Below, one piece after another: positions 10,817 through 20,198 of a stretch of DNA of 64,000 bases. How positions within the stretch are numbered: position 1 is the first letter of the stretch; the number at the start of each line of letters is the position of its first letter. This DNA comes from Streptomyces ferrugineus (GTDB lineage: Bacteria; Actinomycetota; Actinomycetes; Streptomycetales; Streptomycetaceae), in NCBI RefSeq assembly GCF_015160855.1, contig NZ_CP063373.1, positions 806,001 through 870,000 on the forward strand, in the 5' to 3' direction. The notes under the pieces are model-generated. The model was not told the DNA's origin. It worked only from the letters and a program-made list of their open reading frames with translations, and searched no databases. A program made the position numbers and the translations under genes.

Positions 10817-12157
10817 ATGATCACCGGCCCCAGAAGGTACCGTCGCACGGGCCTGACAGCCCTGGCCCTCCTTCCCCTGGCCGCGCTGGCCGCCTGTGGC
10901 GGAGGCGGCGGCACCGACACCTCCGCCGAGGAGGGCAGCGGCAAGGGCACCATCAGCGTCTGGGCCCACCAGGGCCAGGCGAGCGAGGCGACCGCGCTGC
11001 AGAACGCGGTGAAGTCCTTCAACTCCTCGCAGAGCGACATCAAGGCCGAGCTGAAGCTGATCCCCGACAACGACTACACCAAGACCATCACGGCCACCGA
11101 CGCCTCCGAGCTGCCGGACGTGCTGGAGTTCGACGGCCCGACGATGGCGAACTTCGTCTACAACAGCAAGCTCGCCCCGCTCGACGACTACCTCTCCGCC
11201 AAGACCCTCGACAACGCCACCGACGCCATCAAGGCGCAGGGCGAGATCGACGGCAAGCACTACGGCCTGGGCATGTTCGACTCCGGTCTCGGCATGTACG
11301 CCAACAAGAAGCTGCTGGACGCGGCCGGCGTGAAGTACCCGACGAGCCTCGACGACGCCTGGACGGCCGCAGAGTTCGACAAGGCCCTCAAGGCGCTGAA
11401 GGCCAAGGACTCCGACGGCAAGGTCCTCGACATCCAGGAGGGCAACGGCCTGGCCACCGAGTGGGGCACCTACGGCTTCTCCCCGATCGTCTGGTCGGCC
11501 GGCGGCGCCCTGCTCAAGGACGGCAAGGCCGCGGGCGCCCTCGACAGCCCCGAGGTCGTCTCGGCGCTGAAGACCTTCCAGTCCTGGAAGCCGTACGTCG
11601 ACCCCAACACCGACGGCAACGCCTTCGCCAAGAGCAAGGTGGCGCTGAGCTGGGTCGGCCACTGGATGTACCCCGCGTACAGCGAGGCCCTCGGCGACGA
11701 CCTCGTCGTCCTGCCGCTGCCGGACTTCGGCAACGGCACCAAGACCGGGCAGGGTTCGTGGGCCTGGGGCATCGGCGCGGGCAGCAAGAACGGCAAGGCC
11801 GCGGGCGCCTTCCTGGACTACCTCATGAACGACACCAACGTCGGCGCCATGACGAAGGCCAACGGCGCGGTGCCCGCCACCGAGTCGGCGCTCGCCAAGA
11901 GCGAGCTGTACAAGCAGGGCGGCCCGCTCCAGCTCTTCGCCGACCAGCTCGCCAAGGCGTGCGGGGACAGCGACATCAGCAAGTCCTGTGTCGCCGTCAC
12001 CCGCCCGGTGACCGCCGGATACCCCACGGTCACCGCCAAGTTCAGCGAGGCCCTGAACTCCATCTACGGCGGCGGTGACCCGAAGGAAGCCCTGGAGAAG
12101 GCCGCCCGCGCCATCGACCGGGACTTCACCGACAACGCCGGCTACGAGATCCCGTAA
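10817..12157 (+). CDS. Sugar ABC transporter substrate-binding lipoprotein
   Basis: 446 residues from ATG 10817 with GGAGG 7 bases upstream. A twin-basic N-terminus (RRYRRTG), hydrophobic stretch and lipobox LAAC, followed by a Gly-rich spacer, mark it as a lipoprotein anchored outside the membrane. The body is a family 1 (MalE-like) binding protein: SVWAHQGQ, LIPDNDYTKTI, PDVLEFDGPTMANF, QGSWAWGIGAGSKNGKAAGAFLDYL. With the next two permeases it forms a CUT1-type importer. Neighbours (GH32-like hydrolase, LacI repressor) suggest fructose-containing or similar oligosaccharides; the sequence alone does not fix the sugar. Confidence 0.93.
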   Translation: MITGPRRYRRTGLTALALLPLAALAACGGGGGTDTSAEEGSGKGTISVWAHQGQASEATALQNAVKSFNSSQSDIKAELKLIPDNDYTKTITATDASELPDVLEFDGPTMANFVYNSKLAPLDDYLSAKTLDNATDAIKAQGEIDGKHYGLGMFDSGLGMYANKKLLDAAGVKYPTSLDDAWTAAEFDKALKALKAKDSDGKVLDIQEGNGLATEWGTYGFSPIVWSAGGALLKDGKAAGALDSPEVVSALKTFQSWKPYVDPNTDGNAFAKSKVALSWVGHWMYPAYSEALGDDLVVLPLPDFGNGTKTGQGSWAWGIGAGSKNGKAAGAFLDYLMNDTNVGAMTKANGAVPATESALAKSELYKQGGPLQLFADQLAKACGDSDISKSCVAVTRPVTAGYPTVTAKFSEALNSIYGGGDPKEALEKAARAIDRDFTDNAGYEIP

Positions 12158-12295
12158 CCCGTAACCCGCAGGACGCATCGGCCGGGCGGGCACGGTCGGC
12201 AACGTAGCGACGCAGACGAAGCGACGCATGCGTACCGACGTAGACGTGGCGACGTCACCGACCGCGCCCGCCCCCGCCGGAAAGAGGACCCTCCC

Positions 12296-13288
12296 GTGAA
12301 AACCGTGGAACCCGCGCACGCCGCGGCCCCCGGCGGGGCGCAGACCGCCTCGTCCGCGCCCTCCGCGAAGCCCTCGCGCCCGTCGCGCGGGAACCGCGAC
12401 TGGCTGCACGGACTGCTGATGTCCGCCCCGGCCGTCGGCGGGCTGATCGCCTTCGTCGGCATCCCCTTCGGCTACGCCGTGGTGCTCTCCTTCTACAACG
12501 TCCGCCTCGGCTCGCCGCTGGAGCCCACCTTCTTCGGCGTGGAGCACTACCGGCGGCTGTTCACCGACCCCGACCTGTCCGGCCCGTTCCTGCGTGCGCT
12601 GCTGAACAACCTGACCTTCGCCGCGGTCGTCGTACCGCTGCAGACGGGGCTGGCGCTGGCACTGGCGATCCTCCTCAACCGCAAGCTGAAGGCCATCGGC
12701 CTGTTCCGGTCCCTCTTCTTCATGCCGGTCGTCTTCCCGATGGCGCTGGTCGCCGTGATCTGGCGGCTGATCCTCGCCCGCAGCGAGCAGGGCATGCTCA
12801 ACTCCCTGCTGGACGCGGTGAGCTTCGGCAACTGGGGCGCCTTCGACTGGCTCGGTGACGGCGTCACCGCGATGGGCTCGATCATCGTGCTGTCGGTGTG
12901 GCAGGGCGTCGGCTTCCAGATGGTCATCCTGCTGGCCGGCCTCCAGCAGATCCCGGGCGAGCTCTACGAGGCGTCCCAGCTGGACCGGGCGTCGCGCTGG
13001 CAGCAGTTCCGGCACGTCACCCTGCCCGGCATCCGCGGCACCCTCGTTTTCGTCGCGATGCTCACCTCGGTGCTGTCCTTCCGGGTCTTCGACCAGGTGT
13101 ACATCCTCATCCGCGGCGGCGGCCTGGACGAGGACGCCACCCGCACGGTGATGTACCAGGCCGTCACCACGGCCTTCGACCAGAACAACATCGGCCAGGC
13201 CGCGGCCATCACGGTGGTGTTCTTCCTGATCGTCGTCGCCCTGACGATCGTCCAGCGCCGCGTCGTCCGGCCCGACAACGAGGACTGA
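12296..13288 (+). CDS. Sugar ABC transporter permease (MalF type)
   Basis: 330 residues, GTG start at 12296 (GAGGACC upstream). A 35-residue Pro/Ser/Ala-rich cytoplasmic tail is followed by six predicted membrane helices (first: LLMSAPAVGGLIAFVGIPFG). The EAA loop that docks on the ATPase reads EASQLDRASRWQQFRHVTLPG near residue 225, with the conserved Gly-Pro region slightly altered to LPGIRG. The 138-base gap before it holds a curious run of GACG-rich units (12203-12255). It pairs with the next permease, 7 bases away. Confidence 0.93.
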   Translation: MKTVEPAHAAAPGGAQTASSAPSAKPSRPSRGNRDWLHGLLMSAPAVGGLIAFVGIPFGYAVVLSFYNVRLGSPLEPTFFGVEHYRRLFTDPDLSGPFLRALLNNLTFAAVVVPLQTGLALALAILLNRKLKAIGLFRSLFFMPVVFPMALVAVIWRLILARSEQGMLNSLLDAVSFGNWGAFDWLGDGVTAMGSIIVLSVWQGVGFQMVILLAGLQQIPGELYEASQLDRASRWQQFRHVTLPGIRGTLVFVAMLTSVLSFRVFDQVYILIRGGGLDEDATRTVMYQAVTTAFDQNNIGQAAAITVVFFLIVVALTIVQRRVVRPDNED

Positions 13289-13295
13289 CCCCACC

Positions 13296-14138
13296 ATGGC
13301 CATGACCCGTACGCCCGTACGCCGCGTCGTCGACTACACCGTCCTCGGCGTCCTGGCGTTCATCTTCGCCCTCCCCGCCCTCTACCTCTTCCTCGGCAGC
13401 CTCAAGCCGTCCGACGAGGTGCTGAACGGCCTGACCGGCTTCCTGCCCACCGACCTGTCCTTCGACAACTACGCCGCCGTCTTCGACAGCCTCAGCTCCG
13501 ACAGCACCGGCTACTTCTGGCAGTTCATGGGCGTGTCGGTGCTGCTGTCGTTCGTGGTGGTGACGGGCGGGCTGATCGTCAACTCGATGGCGGCGTACGG
13601 GCTGACGCGGCTGAAGTGGCGGGGCCAGAACGCGGTGTTCACGCTCGTCCTGCTGCTGATGCTGATCCCGTTCGAGTCGGTGGCGGTGCCGCTGTTCTAC
13701 ATGTTCAACGGCCAGCGCAACACCCTGTTCATCCAGGCGCTGCCGTTCGTCGCCAACGCCTTCGCCATCTACCAGTTCCACACGTTCTTCCGGAAGATCC
13801 CGCCGAGCATCGAGGAGGCGGCCCGGCTGGACGGCGCGGGTCCCTGGCGCACCTTCTTCGCGATCATCGTGCCGATGTCCAAGCCGGTGTTCGCCTCGGT
13901 CGCGATCCTCACCTTCCTCATCCAGTGGGGCTCCTTCCTGTGGCCGGTGCTGATGGTGTCCGACCCGTCGGTGCGTCCCCTCCCGCTGGAGATGAGCGTC
14001 TTCCAGGGGCAGCAGCCCCCGGACTGGGGCCAGATCCTCGCCTTCGGCGTGCTGCTGGTGCTGCCCGTGCTGATCGTCTTCGCGTTCTTCCAGCGGTGGT
14101 TCGTGGAGGGGGTGGCCAGTTCCGCCGTGAAGGGCTGA
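13296..14138 (+). CDS. Sugar ABC transporter permease (MalG type)
   Basis: 280 residues, ATG 13296 within CACCATGGCC. Six helices; EAA loop IEEAARLDGAGPWRTFF near residue 170-186. The operon ends here without a gene for the ATPase subunit. In Streptomyces this is normal for CUT1 importers, which share the general ATPase MsiK encoded elsewhere. A GC hairpin (GGGGC-GTC-GCCCC) follows the stop at about 14146-14158 and may end the transcript. Confidence 0.93.
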   Translation: MAMTRTPVRRVVDYTVLGVLAFIFALPALYLFLGSLKPSDEVLNGLTGFLPTDLSFDNYAAVFDSLSSDSTGYFWQFMGVSVLLSFVVVTGGLIVNSMAAYGLTRLKWRGQNAVFTLVLLLMLIPFESVAVPLFYMFNGQRNTLFIQALPFVANAFAIYQFHTFFRKIPPSIEEAARLDGAGPWRTFFAIIVPMSKPVFASVAILTFLIQWGSFLWPVLMVSDPSVRPLPLEMSVFQGQQPPDWGQILAFGVLLVLPVLIVFAFFQRWFVEGVASSAVKG

Positions 14139-14195
14139 GGCACGGGGGCGTCGCCCCGGCCCGTCACTGTCAGTGGTCGGGGGCATGCTGGATGT

Positions 14196-17075
14196 ATGAC
14201 GGATCTCGAAGCGCAGTTGCGTGCCGTTGTCCGGGGTGACGTGGGGTTCGACGTCACCTCTCGGGCGCTGACGACCATGGACGCGTCCAACTACCGGCGC
14301 GTCCCGCTGGGCGTGGTCGCGCCGCGTGACGCCGACGACGTGGCGGCGGCGCTCGCGGTGTGCCGGGAGCGCGGGGTGCCGGTGGTCGCCCGCGGTGGCG
14401 GCACCTCCATCGCCGGACAGGCCACCGGCACCGGTGTCGTCCTGGACTTCACCCGGCACATGAACCGGCTGCTGTCGCTCGACCCCGGGACCCGCACCGC
14501 CGTCGTCCAGCCCGGCCTCGTCCTGGACCGCCTCCAGGAGGCCGCCGCCCCGCACGGGCTCCGCTTCGGACCCGACCCCTCCACCCACAGCCGCTGCACC
14601 CTCGGCGGAATGATCGGCAATAACTCCTGCGGCTCGCACTCGGTGGCCTGGGGCACGACCGCGGACAGCGTGCGGGAGCTGGAGGTGATCGGCGGACGCG
14701 GGCAGCGGCTGCGGCTCGGGCAGGGGTGGGCCGGTGCGCCGGAGGGGCTGCGGGCGCTGGCTGAGGGGGAGTTGGCCCGGCTGCGGACCGGGTTTCCCGA
14801 GCTGCCCCGCCGTATCTCCGGGTATGCGCTGGATGCCCTGCTGCCCGAGAACGGCGCCGACGTCGCCCGCTCCTTCTGCGGCAGCGAGGGCACCCTCGGC
14901 ATCCTCACCGAGGCGGTCGTACGCCTCGTGGAGGCGCCACGCGCGCGTGCGCTCGCCGTGCTGGGATACGGCGACGAGAGCGCGGCCGCGGAGGCCGCTG
15001 CCGGGCTGCTGCCGTACGGGCCGCTGACCGTGGAGGGCATGGCGGCCGACCTGGTGCCCTCGGCGCACACCCTGCCCAGGGGCGGGGCCTGGCTGTTCGT
15101 GGAGACGGGCGGCGACTCGGAGGCGGAGGCACACGCGCGCGCGGAGGCGATCGTGCGGGCCGCCGATGTCGTGGACTCGATCGTCGTCACCGATCCAGGC
15201 CGGCAGCGGGCCCTGTGGCGTATCCGGGAGGACGCCAGTGGTACGGCGACCCGGATGCCGGACGGCAGCGAGGCCTGGCCGGGTTGGGAGGACTGTGCCG
15301 TGCCACCACACCGCCTCGGCGCGTATCTGCGGGACTTCCGCGCGCTGCTGGCCGCGCACGGGCTGCGCGGGACGCCGTACGGGCACTTCGGGGACGGCTG
15401 CATCCACGTCCGGATCGACTTCGACCTGCTGACACAGGCGGGCGTCGGCCGCTTCCGGCGGTTCTCGGAGGAGCTCGCCGAGGTCGTCGTGGCGCACGGG
15501 GGCTCGCTGTCCGGGGAGCACGGGGACGGGCAGGCGCGGGCCGAGCTGCTGCCGAGGATGTACGGGGCTCAGATGGTCGCCCTCTTCGAGCGGGCGAAGG
15601 GCGTGTGGGACCCGGACGACCTGCTGAACCCCGGGATGCTGGTGCGCCCCGCCCCTCTCGACGCCAACCTCCGTTTCTCCGTCCTGCCCCGCGAGCCTGT
15701 GGACGTGGCCTTCGGCTACCCGGCCGACGGCGGGGACTTCTCGGCCGCCGTACGGCGCTGCGTCGGGGTCGCCAAGTGCCGTACGACCTCGGCGACCGGC
15801 CCCGCCGTGATGTGCCCGTCCTTCCGGGTGACCGGCGAGGAGGAGCACTCCACGCGCGGGCGTGCCCGGCTGCTGCACGAGATGCTCGCCGGGGAACTGG
15901 TCACCGACGGGTGGCGTTCCACCGAGGTGCGGGACGCGCTGGATCTGTGCCTGGCCTGCAAGGGCTGCCGGTCCGACTGTCCGGTCGAGGTCGACATGGC
16001 CACGTACAAGGCGGAGTTCCTGCACCACCACTACGAGGGACGGCGGCGCCCGGCCGCGCACCACAGCATGGGGCGGTTGCCGCGGTGGCTGCGCGCGGTG
16101 GCACGCACGCGTACGGCGCCGTTGGCCAACGCCCTCGCCGCCGTACGGCCGTTGGCGTGGGCGGCGAAACGGGTCGGTGGGATCGCTCCGGAGCGGGAGA
16201 TCCCGCGGCTGGCGACACGGACCTTCAGCCGCTGGTGGGAGCGGCGGGACAAGGCGGCCGTGGGCGATGCTGAGCTGGTCATCCTGTGGCCGGACACCTT
16301 CACCGAGCACCTCTCGCCGTCCGTGGGCCGGGCGGCCGTACGCGTGCTGGAGGCGGCCGGACTACGGGTGGCGCTGCCGCCGACGGTGCGCCTGCGCAAG
16401 GCGCCGGGGGGTGCGGGAGTGGCGGTGGCCATGGACCCGAAGTCCCTCCTGCGCGGCCGGGAGCGCGTCTGCTGCGGACTGACGTACGTCTCCACCGGGC
16501 AGCTCGACCGGGCCCGGGCGGTGCTGCGGCGCACGCTCGACCTGATGGAGCCGGTGCTGGAGACGGCAGCCCCGGTCGTCGTGCTGGAGCCGAGCTGTGC
16601 CGCGGCGCTGCGCTCGGACCTGCCGGAACTCCTGCACGACGATCCGCGGGCCCGCCGCCTGGCCGACCGCGTCCTGACCTTCGCGGAGGCGCTGGAGCGG
16701 CTGGCTCCGGACTGGACGCCGCCCCGCGTGGACCGGCCGGCGGTCGGGCAGACCCACTGCCATCAGCACGCGGTCCTGGGCGACTCGGCCGACCGGCGGC
16801 TGCGCGAGGCCGCCGGTCTGGCCGGGGAGCTGAGCGGCGGCTGCTGCGGTCTCGCGGGCAACTTCGGATTCGAGAAGGGTCACTTCGAGGTGTCGGCGGC
16901 GTGTGCCGAGGAGCAGTTGCTGCCGGCCGTGCGGGAGGCGGGGGAGGGGGCCGTGGTGCTGGCGGACGGGTTCTCGTGCCGGACACAGTTGGAGCAGCTC
17001 GCCGGGGTGCGGGGGCGGCATCTGGCGGAGGTTCTGGCGGAGGGGCTGTGTGGCGATGCGATGGGCGACCTGTGA
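14196..17075 (+). CDS. FAD-binding and Fe-S-binding oxidoreductase (D-lactate / D-2-hydroxyacid dehydrogenase type)
   Basis: 959 residues, ATG 14196. Order: FAD-binding PCMH-type domain (about 35-175; RGGGTSIAGQATG and IGNNSCGSHSVAWGTT), FAD-oxidase C-terminal domain (about 200-480; GEHGDGQARAELL), a bacterioferredoxin-like region with one partly altered cysteine set (CVGVAKC...MC, 525-550) and a clear CLACKGCRSDCP cluster at C585, C588, C591, C595, then a cysteine-rich CCG-type part (CCGL at about 759, HCHQH at 854, CCGLAGNFGFEKGH at about 884). This is the YdiJ-like architecture; such enzymes oxidise D-lactate or D-2-hydroxyglutarate and pass electrons through the Fe-S centres to the respiratory chain. 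It stands alone, convergent to the next gene. Confidence 0.9.
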   Translation: MTDLEAQLRAVVRGDVGFDVTSRALTTMDASNYRRVPLGVVAPRDADDVAAALAVCRERGVPVVARGGGTSIAGQATGTGVVLDFTRHMNRLLSLDPGTRTAVVQPGLVLDRLQEAAAPHGLRFGPDPSTHSRCTLGGMIGNNSCGSHSVAWGTTADSVRELEVIGGRGQRLRLGQGWAGAPEGLRALAEGELARLRTGFPELPRRISGYALDALLPENGADVARSFCGSEGTLGILTEAVVRLVEAPRARALAVLGYGDESAAAEAAAGLLPYGPLTVEGMAADLVPSAHTLPRGGAWLFVETGGDSEAEAHARAEAIVRAADVVDSIVVTDPGRQRALWRIREDASGTATRMPDGSEAWPGWEDCAVPPHRLGAYLRDFRALLAAHGLRGTPYGHFGDGCIHVRIDFDLLTQAGVGRFRRFSEELAEVVVAHGGSLSGEHGDGQARAELLPRMYGAQMVALFERAKGVWDPDDLLNPGMLVRPAPLDANLRFSVLPREPVDVAFGYPADGGDFSAAVRRCVGVAKCRTTSATGPAVMCPSFRVTGEEEHSTRGRARLLHEMLAGELVTDGWRSTEVRDALDLCLACKGCRSDCPVEVDMATYKAEFLHHHYEGRRRPAAHHSMGRLPRWLRAVARTRTAPLANALAAVRPLAWAAKRVGGIAPEREIPRLATRTFSRWWERRDKAAVGDAELVILWPDTFTEHLSPSVGRAAVRVLEAAGLRVALPPTVRLRKAPGGAGVAVAMDPKSLLRGRERVCCGLTYVSTGQLDRARAVLRRTLDLMEPVLETAAPVVVLEPSCAAALRSDLPELLHDDPRARRLADRVLTFAEALERLAPDWTPPRVDRPAVGQTHCHQHAVLGDSADRRLREAAGLAGELSGGCCGLAGNFGFEKGHFEVSAACAEEQLLPAVREAGEGAVVLADGFSCRTQLEQLAGVRGRHLAEVLAEGLCGDAMGDL

Positions 17076-17139
17076 ATCGACTCGACCTGCGTTGCCTGCC
17101 GATCAGTCACGAAGCCCTGAAAGCTACCCAACCCGCCGG

Positions 17140-18201
17140 TCACTTTTCACCCGGGGACGGAGACAGGACTCCGGGGTCGTCAGGGGGTGCCGGGCTCGTG
17201 CGGGATGTGTCGCCGACCGGCTCTGCGGCCGAGCGGCGGAACATGGCGCGATAGTCCCGCGGTCGCCGGCCCGTGTGCCGGGCGAAGACGGCACTGAACG
17301 TGCTCGCGTCGGCGTACCCGAGGTCGGCCGCGATGCGTGCGACCGTCCTGTCGGTGGTTTCCAGCAGATGCCGGGCCCGGCGGACCCGAGCGGACTGCAG
17401 GTACGCGAGGGGGGTCTGGCCTGCCTCCTCACCGAAGCGACGGAGCATCGTCCGCGTGCTCACGTGAAATGCCGCGGCGAGGGCGGAGAGGTCGTAGCGG
17501 GACCCCAGATTCCGGTCGAGCCACCGCTTCACACCACGGGAGAACTCGCGGCCTGCGACGGGCAGCAGCGCCGGGTCGACGTACGGAGTCTGGGTGGTAC
17601 GGGCGTCGTCGACCAGCGCCACGCGCGCGGTGCCGCGGGCGACGCCGTGGCCGTCCTGCTCGCGGATGAGCTGGAGTGCGAAGTCGTACATGGCACTGAA
17701 GGCGGCCGTGGTCGTCACCCCGCGGTCAGTTACGACCAGGCGCTCGGGGCATACCTTCACGTCGGGGTACCGGCGGGCGAGGCGATCCGCGAACAACCAG
17801 GAGGTCGTCGCCTCGCGCCCGTCGAGCAGGCCGGCCTCGGCAGTGAGGAAGGCGCCGACGCAGATCGACACGACGGCGGCTCCGGAGACTGCCTGCGAGC
17901 GAATGGCTGCCACCTCGGGCCGCAGGTTCGCCAGTGCCGCGTCGAGATCGAGCGCGGGCGAGAGCTCGAAGCCCGGCACGATCAGCACGTCCACCGGGCG
18001 CATGGCCGAGACGCCGACAGTCAGACCACCGGACGTGATCACCCGCCGCCTGGGCGAGACCACGGACGCTTCGTACGAGGGTCGTGCCACCCCCTGCGCC
18101 GCAGCGACGTGACGGGCCATCACCAGCAGGTCCGGGACTCCGAACACCTCCGAGCCGAAACACCCGGGGTAGGCCAGCACTCCCAGTCGCAGTGAACTCA
18201 C
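17140..18201 (-). CDS. GlxA-family (DJ-1/PfpI + AraC) transcriptional regulator
   Basis: 353 residues from GTG 18201, which places MSSLRLGVLAYPGCFGSEVFG at the N-terminus as in the family. An N-terminal DJ-1/PfpI-like domain (1-190, with VSICVGAF around the usual nucleophile elbow) is followed by an AraC-type double helix-turn-helix (about 235-335; SARVRRARHLLETTDRTVARIAADLGYADASTFSAVF, split here by its two recognition helices). Ligands of this class are mostly unknown. It is divergent, with 94 bases between starts, from a dienelactone-hydrolase-like gene that is its most likely target. Confidence 0.92.
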   Translation of the reverse strand: MSSLRLGVLAYPGCFGSEVFGVPDLLVMARHVAAAQGVARPSYEASVVSPRRRVITSGGLTVGVSAMRPVDVLIVPGFELSPALDLDAALANLRPEVAAIRSQAVSGAAVVSICVGAFLTAEAGLLDGREATTSWLFADRLARRYPDVKVCPERLVVTDRGVTTTAAFSAMYDFALQLIREQDGHGVARGTARVALVDDARTTQTPYVDPALLPVAGREFSRGVKRWLDRNLGSRYDLSALAAAFHVSTRTMLRRFGEEAGQTPLAYLQSARVRRARHLLETTDRTVARIAADLGYADASTFSAVFARHTGRRPRDYRAMFRRSAAEPVGDTSRTSPAPPDDPGVLSPSPGEK

Positions 18202-18295
18202 CTGTCCCCCCGGCACGAGCGGGTGGCGATTTCGCCGCAGTATCTGGCGATGTCGCCGTTTCTGAGGGAGACAGTCTCCTGCCACGCTGCCCCTC

Positions 18296-19147
18296 ATGAC
18301 AACCACGCACCTGCGACACGACGACCCCCTGGACGACTTCTCGCACCGCGTCATCGACATCGACACGGTCGGCAAGACCGTGCACGTCACCGGATCGGGA
18401 CCGGCCGTCGTCCTGCTGCCCGAGATGCCGGGGATCAGCCCTGACGTCGCACGCCTGGCGCGCTGGCTGCGCGATGCCGGCTTCCGCGTGTATCTGCCCT
18501 CCCTGTTCGGCGTCGACGGCGCCTACCCGACCGCCGACGCGGGCCAAGCCGTCGTCCGGCGTGCCTGCGTCAGCGCCGAGTTCCGTGCGTTCGCCGGCGG
18601 CGGCACCAGCCCCGTCGTGGCGTGGCTGCGCGGGCTCGCACGCGTGGCGCACGCGGAGTGCGGCGGGCCGGGCGTCGGCGCGGTCGGGCTGTGCTTCACC
18701 GGCAACTTCGCCCTGACCATGACGCTCGAACCCGCCGTCATCGCCCCCGTCGTCAACCATCCCTCACTCCCCCTCGACGACCCGGCAGGCCTGGAGATCG
18801 CGGCCGATGACGCCGCCCGCGTGGCCGAGCGCATCCGACGCGACGGCCTCAAGGTGCTCGCCTACCGCTTCGAGAACGACAGGTGGTGCACCGGCCGGCG
18901 GTTCGCGGCCTACCGGACTCTGCTCGGCGACGCGTTCGACGGCCGTGTGCTCGCGGACGAAGTGGCGAACACGAACCCGCCGCCCTTCTTCCGCGACATC
19001 GTCGGCTGCGCCCACAGCGTCACCACGGCCCATCTCGTCGACGAGCAGGGTCACCCGACCACGCGCGCCCGCGACGAGATCATCGCCTTCCTCGCCGAAC
19101 GGCTGGGGACGACCACGCCCGACACCGGAGCCGACGGGCCGAACTGA
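18296..19147 (+). CDS. Dienelactone hydrolase family protein
   Basis: 283 residues, ATG 18296. Alpha/beta-hydrolase of the DLH type: VVLLPEMPGISPDVARLARWL, then the nucleophile elbow GLCFTGNFAL with Cys instead of Ser (as in dienelactone hydrolases), and a late His in DIVGCAHSVTTAHL. Family members open lactones in aromatic catabolism, but many Streptomyces copies have no known substrate. Cytosolic. Transcribed away from the GlxA-type regulator, probably under its control. No catabolic partner genes nearby. Confidence 0.85.
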   Translation: MTTTHLRHDDPLDDFSHRVIDIDTVGKTVHVTGSGPAVVLLPEMPGISPDVARLARWLRDAGFRVYLPSLFGVDGAYPTADAGQAVVRRACVSAEFRAFAGGGTSPVVAWLRGLARVAHAECGGPGVGAVGLCFTGNFALTMTLEPAVIAPVVNHPSLPLDDPAGLEIAADDAARVAERIRRDGLKVLAYRFENDRWCTGRRFAAYRTLLGDAFDGRVLADEVANTNPPPFFRDIVGCAHSVTTAHLVDEQGHPTTRARDEIIAFLAERLGTTTPDTGADGPN

Positions 19148-19261
19148 TGCAAGCGCCCCGACAGGGTCAGGCCGTCCAGGGCCGGAGTCATTGGCGAGAT
19201 CTGTGGATCGATGGCCATGCGCGGGGATTGACTTTGGTGTCGTTGTGACCGCGCAGGGGTT

Positions 19262-20062
19262 TCAGGTGAGGCTGTCAAGGAAGCCCGAGAGAGCGGTGTG
19301 CAGGATTCCAGGCTGTTCCAGGTGCAGGTCGTGGCCGGTGCCGGGGATGCTCATGGCCATGGTGGCGGGTCGCCGGCGGAGCATTTCGTCGGCTTCTTGT
19401 GCGGGGATGAAGCTGGACTGGGCCAGGACGACCAGGGTGGGGCATGCGACGTGCCTCCACTCGTGCCAGTAAGAACGCTGGGCGTTCTCCGCCAGCGAGC
19501 GGACCATCACGTCCCGGTCGAAGCGAGGCCACCATCCGCCGTCGCGTTCTTCCAGTCCGGCCGCCCAGCCCGCGCCGACCGGTCCGCCGCCGAGGAACGC
19601 GGCCGCAGCCTCGCGCGAGGGAAACGGTGTCTGCCACGAGTCGAGCCATCCGCCGATGTCCCCGGGGCCGTTCGGGTTCGGACCGCCGGAGCCGGCCTCG
19701 ACGAGCACGAGCGCGCGGACGAGCCCGGGATGCGCGGCGGCGGTGAGCATGGCCGTGTGCCCGCCCAGCGACTGGCCGACCAGGACGGGCCGCTGCAGCG
19801 CCAGCTGATCGACAACGGCGATGACGTCGGCGACGTAGGCGGCGCGGGATACGTCACGCGGGTGGCGCTCACTCGCGCCGTGCCCGCGCTGGTCGACCGC
19901 GACGACCCGATATCTGGAACTCAACCTCCGTGCCAGCACGTCCCATTCACCCGCGTGACCGGCCAGGCCGTGCAGCAACACGATGGGCTGTCCCGGCCCA
20001 CCCCAGTCCCGGCAGGCAAGCCGCACGCCGTCTCGTACCACCCCGTGTTCAGACCATGCCAC
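19262..20062 (-). CDS. Alpha/beta hydrolase
   Basis: 266 residues from GTG 20062 (GGGGG seven bases upstream); an ATG at 20098 is an alternative. Classic fold: oxyanion loop IVLLHGLAGHAGEWD, VDQRGHGASE, nucleophile elbow VGQSLGGH with Ser, and catalytic His in PGTGHDLHLEQP. Triad appears complete. Substrate unknown; resembles general esterases, haloperoxidase-like hydrolases. Monocistronic by position: a terminator lies upstream on its strand (20161-20190) and the dienelactone hydrolase gene is convergent. Confidence 0.88.
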   Translation of the reverse strand: MAWSEHGVVRDGVRLACRDWGGPGQPIVLLHGLAGHAGEWDVLARRLSSRYRVVAVDQRGHGASERHPRDVSRAAYVADVIAVVDQLALQRPVLVGQSLGGHTAMLTAAAHPGLVRALVLVEAGSGGPNPNGPGDIGGWLDSWQTPFPSREAAAAFLGGGPVGAGWAAGLEERDGGWWPRFDRDVMVRSLAENAQRSYWHEWRHVACPTLVVLAQSSFIPAQEADEMLRRRPATMAMSIPGTGHDLHLEQPGILHTALSGFLDSLT

Positions 20063-20160
20063 GTCGGCGCCCCCAGTCGATCGGCTGGCCCTGATCATGC
20101 CGCAACCGCCTCGGGGCGCCAGGGCGGCGGTGCGGGAAGAACAGGCGCTGCGCACATAGT

Positions 20161-20190
20161 GAAGAGGGACCGGAAGTCCGGCCCCTCTTC
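20161..20190 (-). terminator. Hairpin terminator after the small-gene pair
   Basis: GAAGAGGG pairs with CCCTCTTC and an inner CCGGA with TCCGG; it lies 9 bases past the stop of the gene ending at 20199 and separates that operon from the hydrolase gene. Confidence 0.7.
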
Positions 20191-20198
20191 AATCGCGT

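Noticed and set aside
10526..13303. Minus-strand open frame of 925 codons over the importer genes
   Set aside because: It mirrors well-identified binding-protein and permease genes, has Gly/Arg/Val-rich low-information sequence and no domain; typical antisense frame in high-GC DNA.
13209..16310. Minus-strand open frame of 1033 codons
   Set aside because: Antisense to the MalG-type permease and the FAD/Fe-S dehydrogenase, both with clear motifs; no ribosome site or domain.
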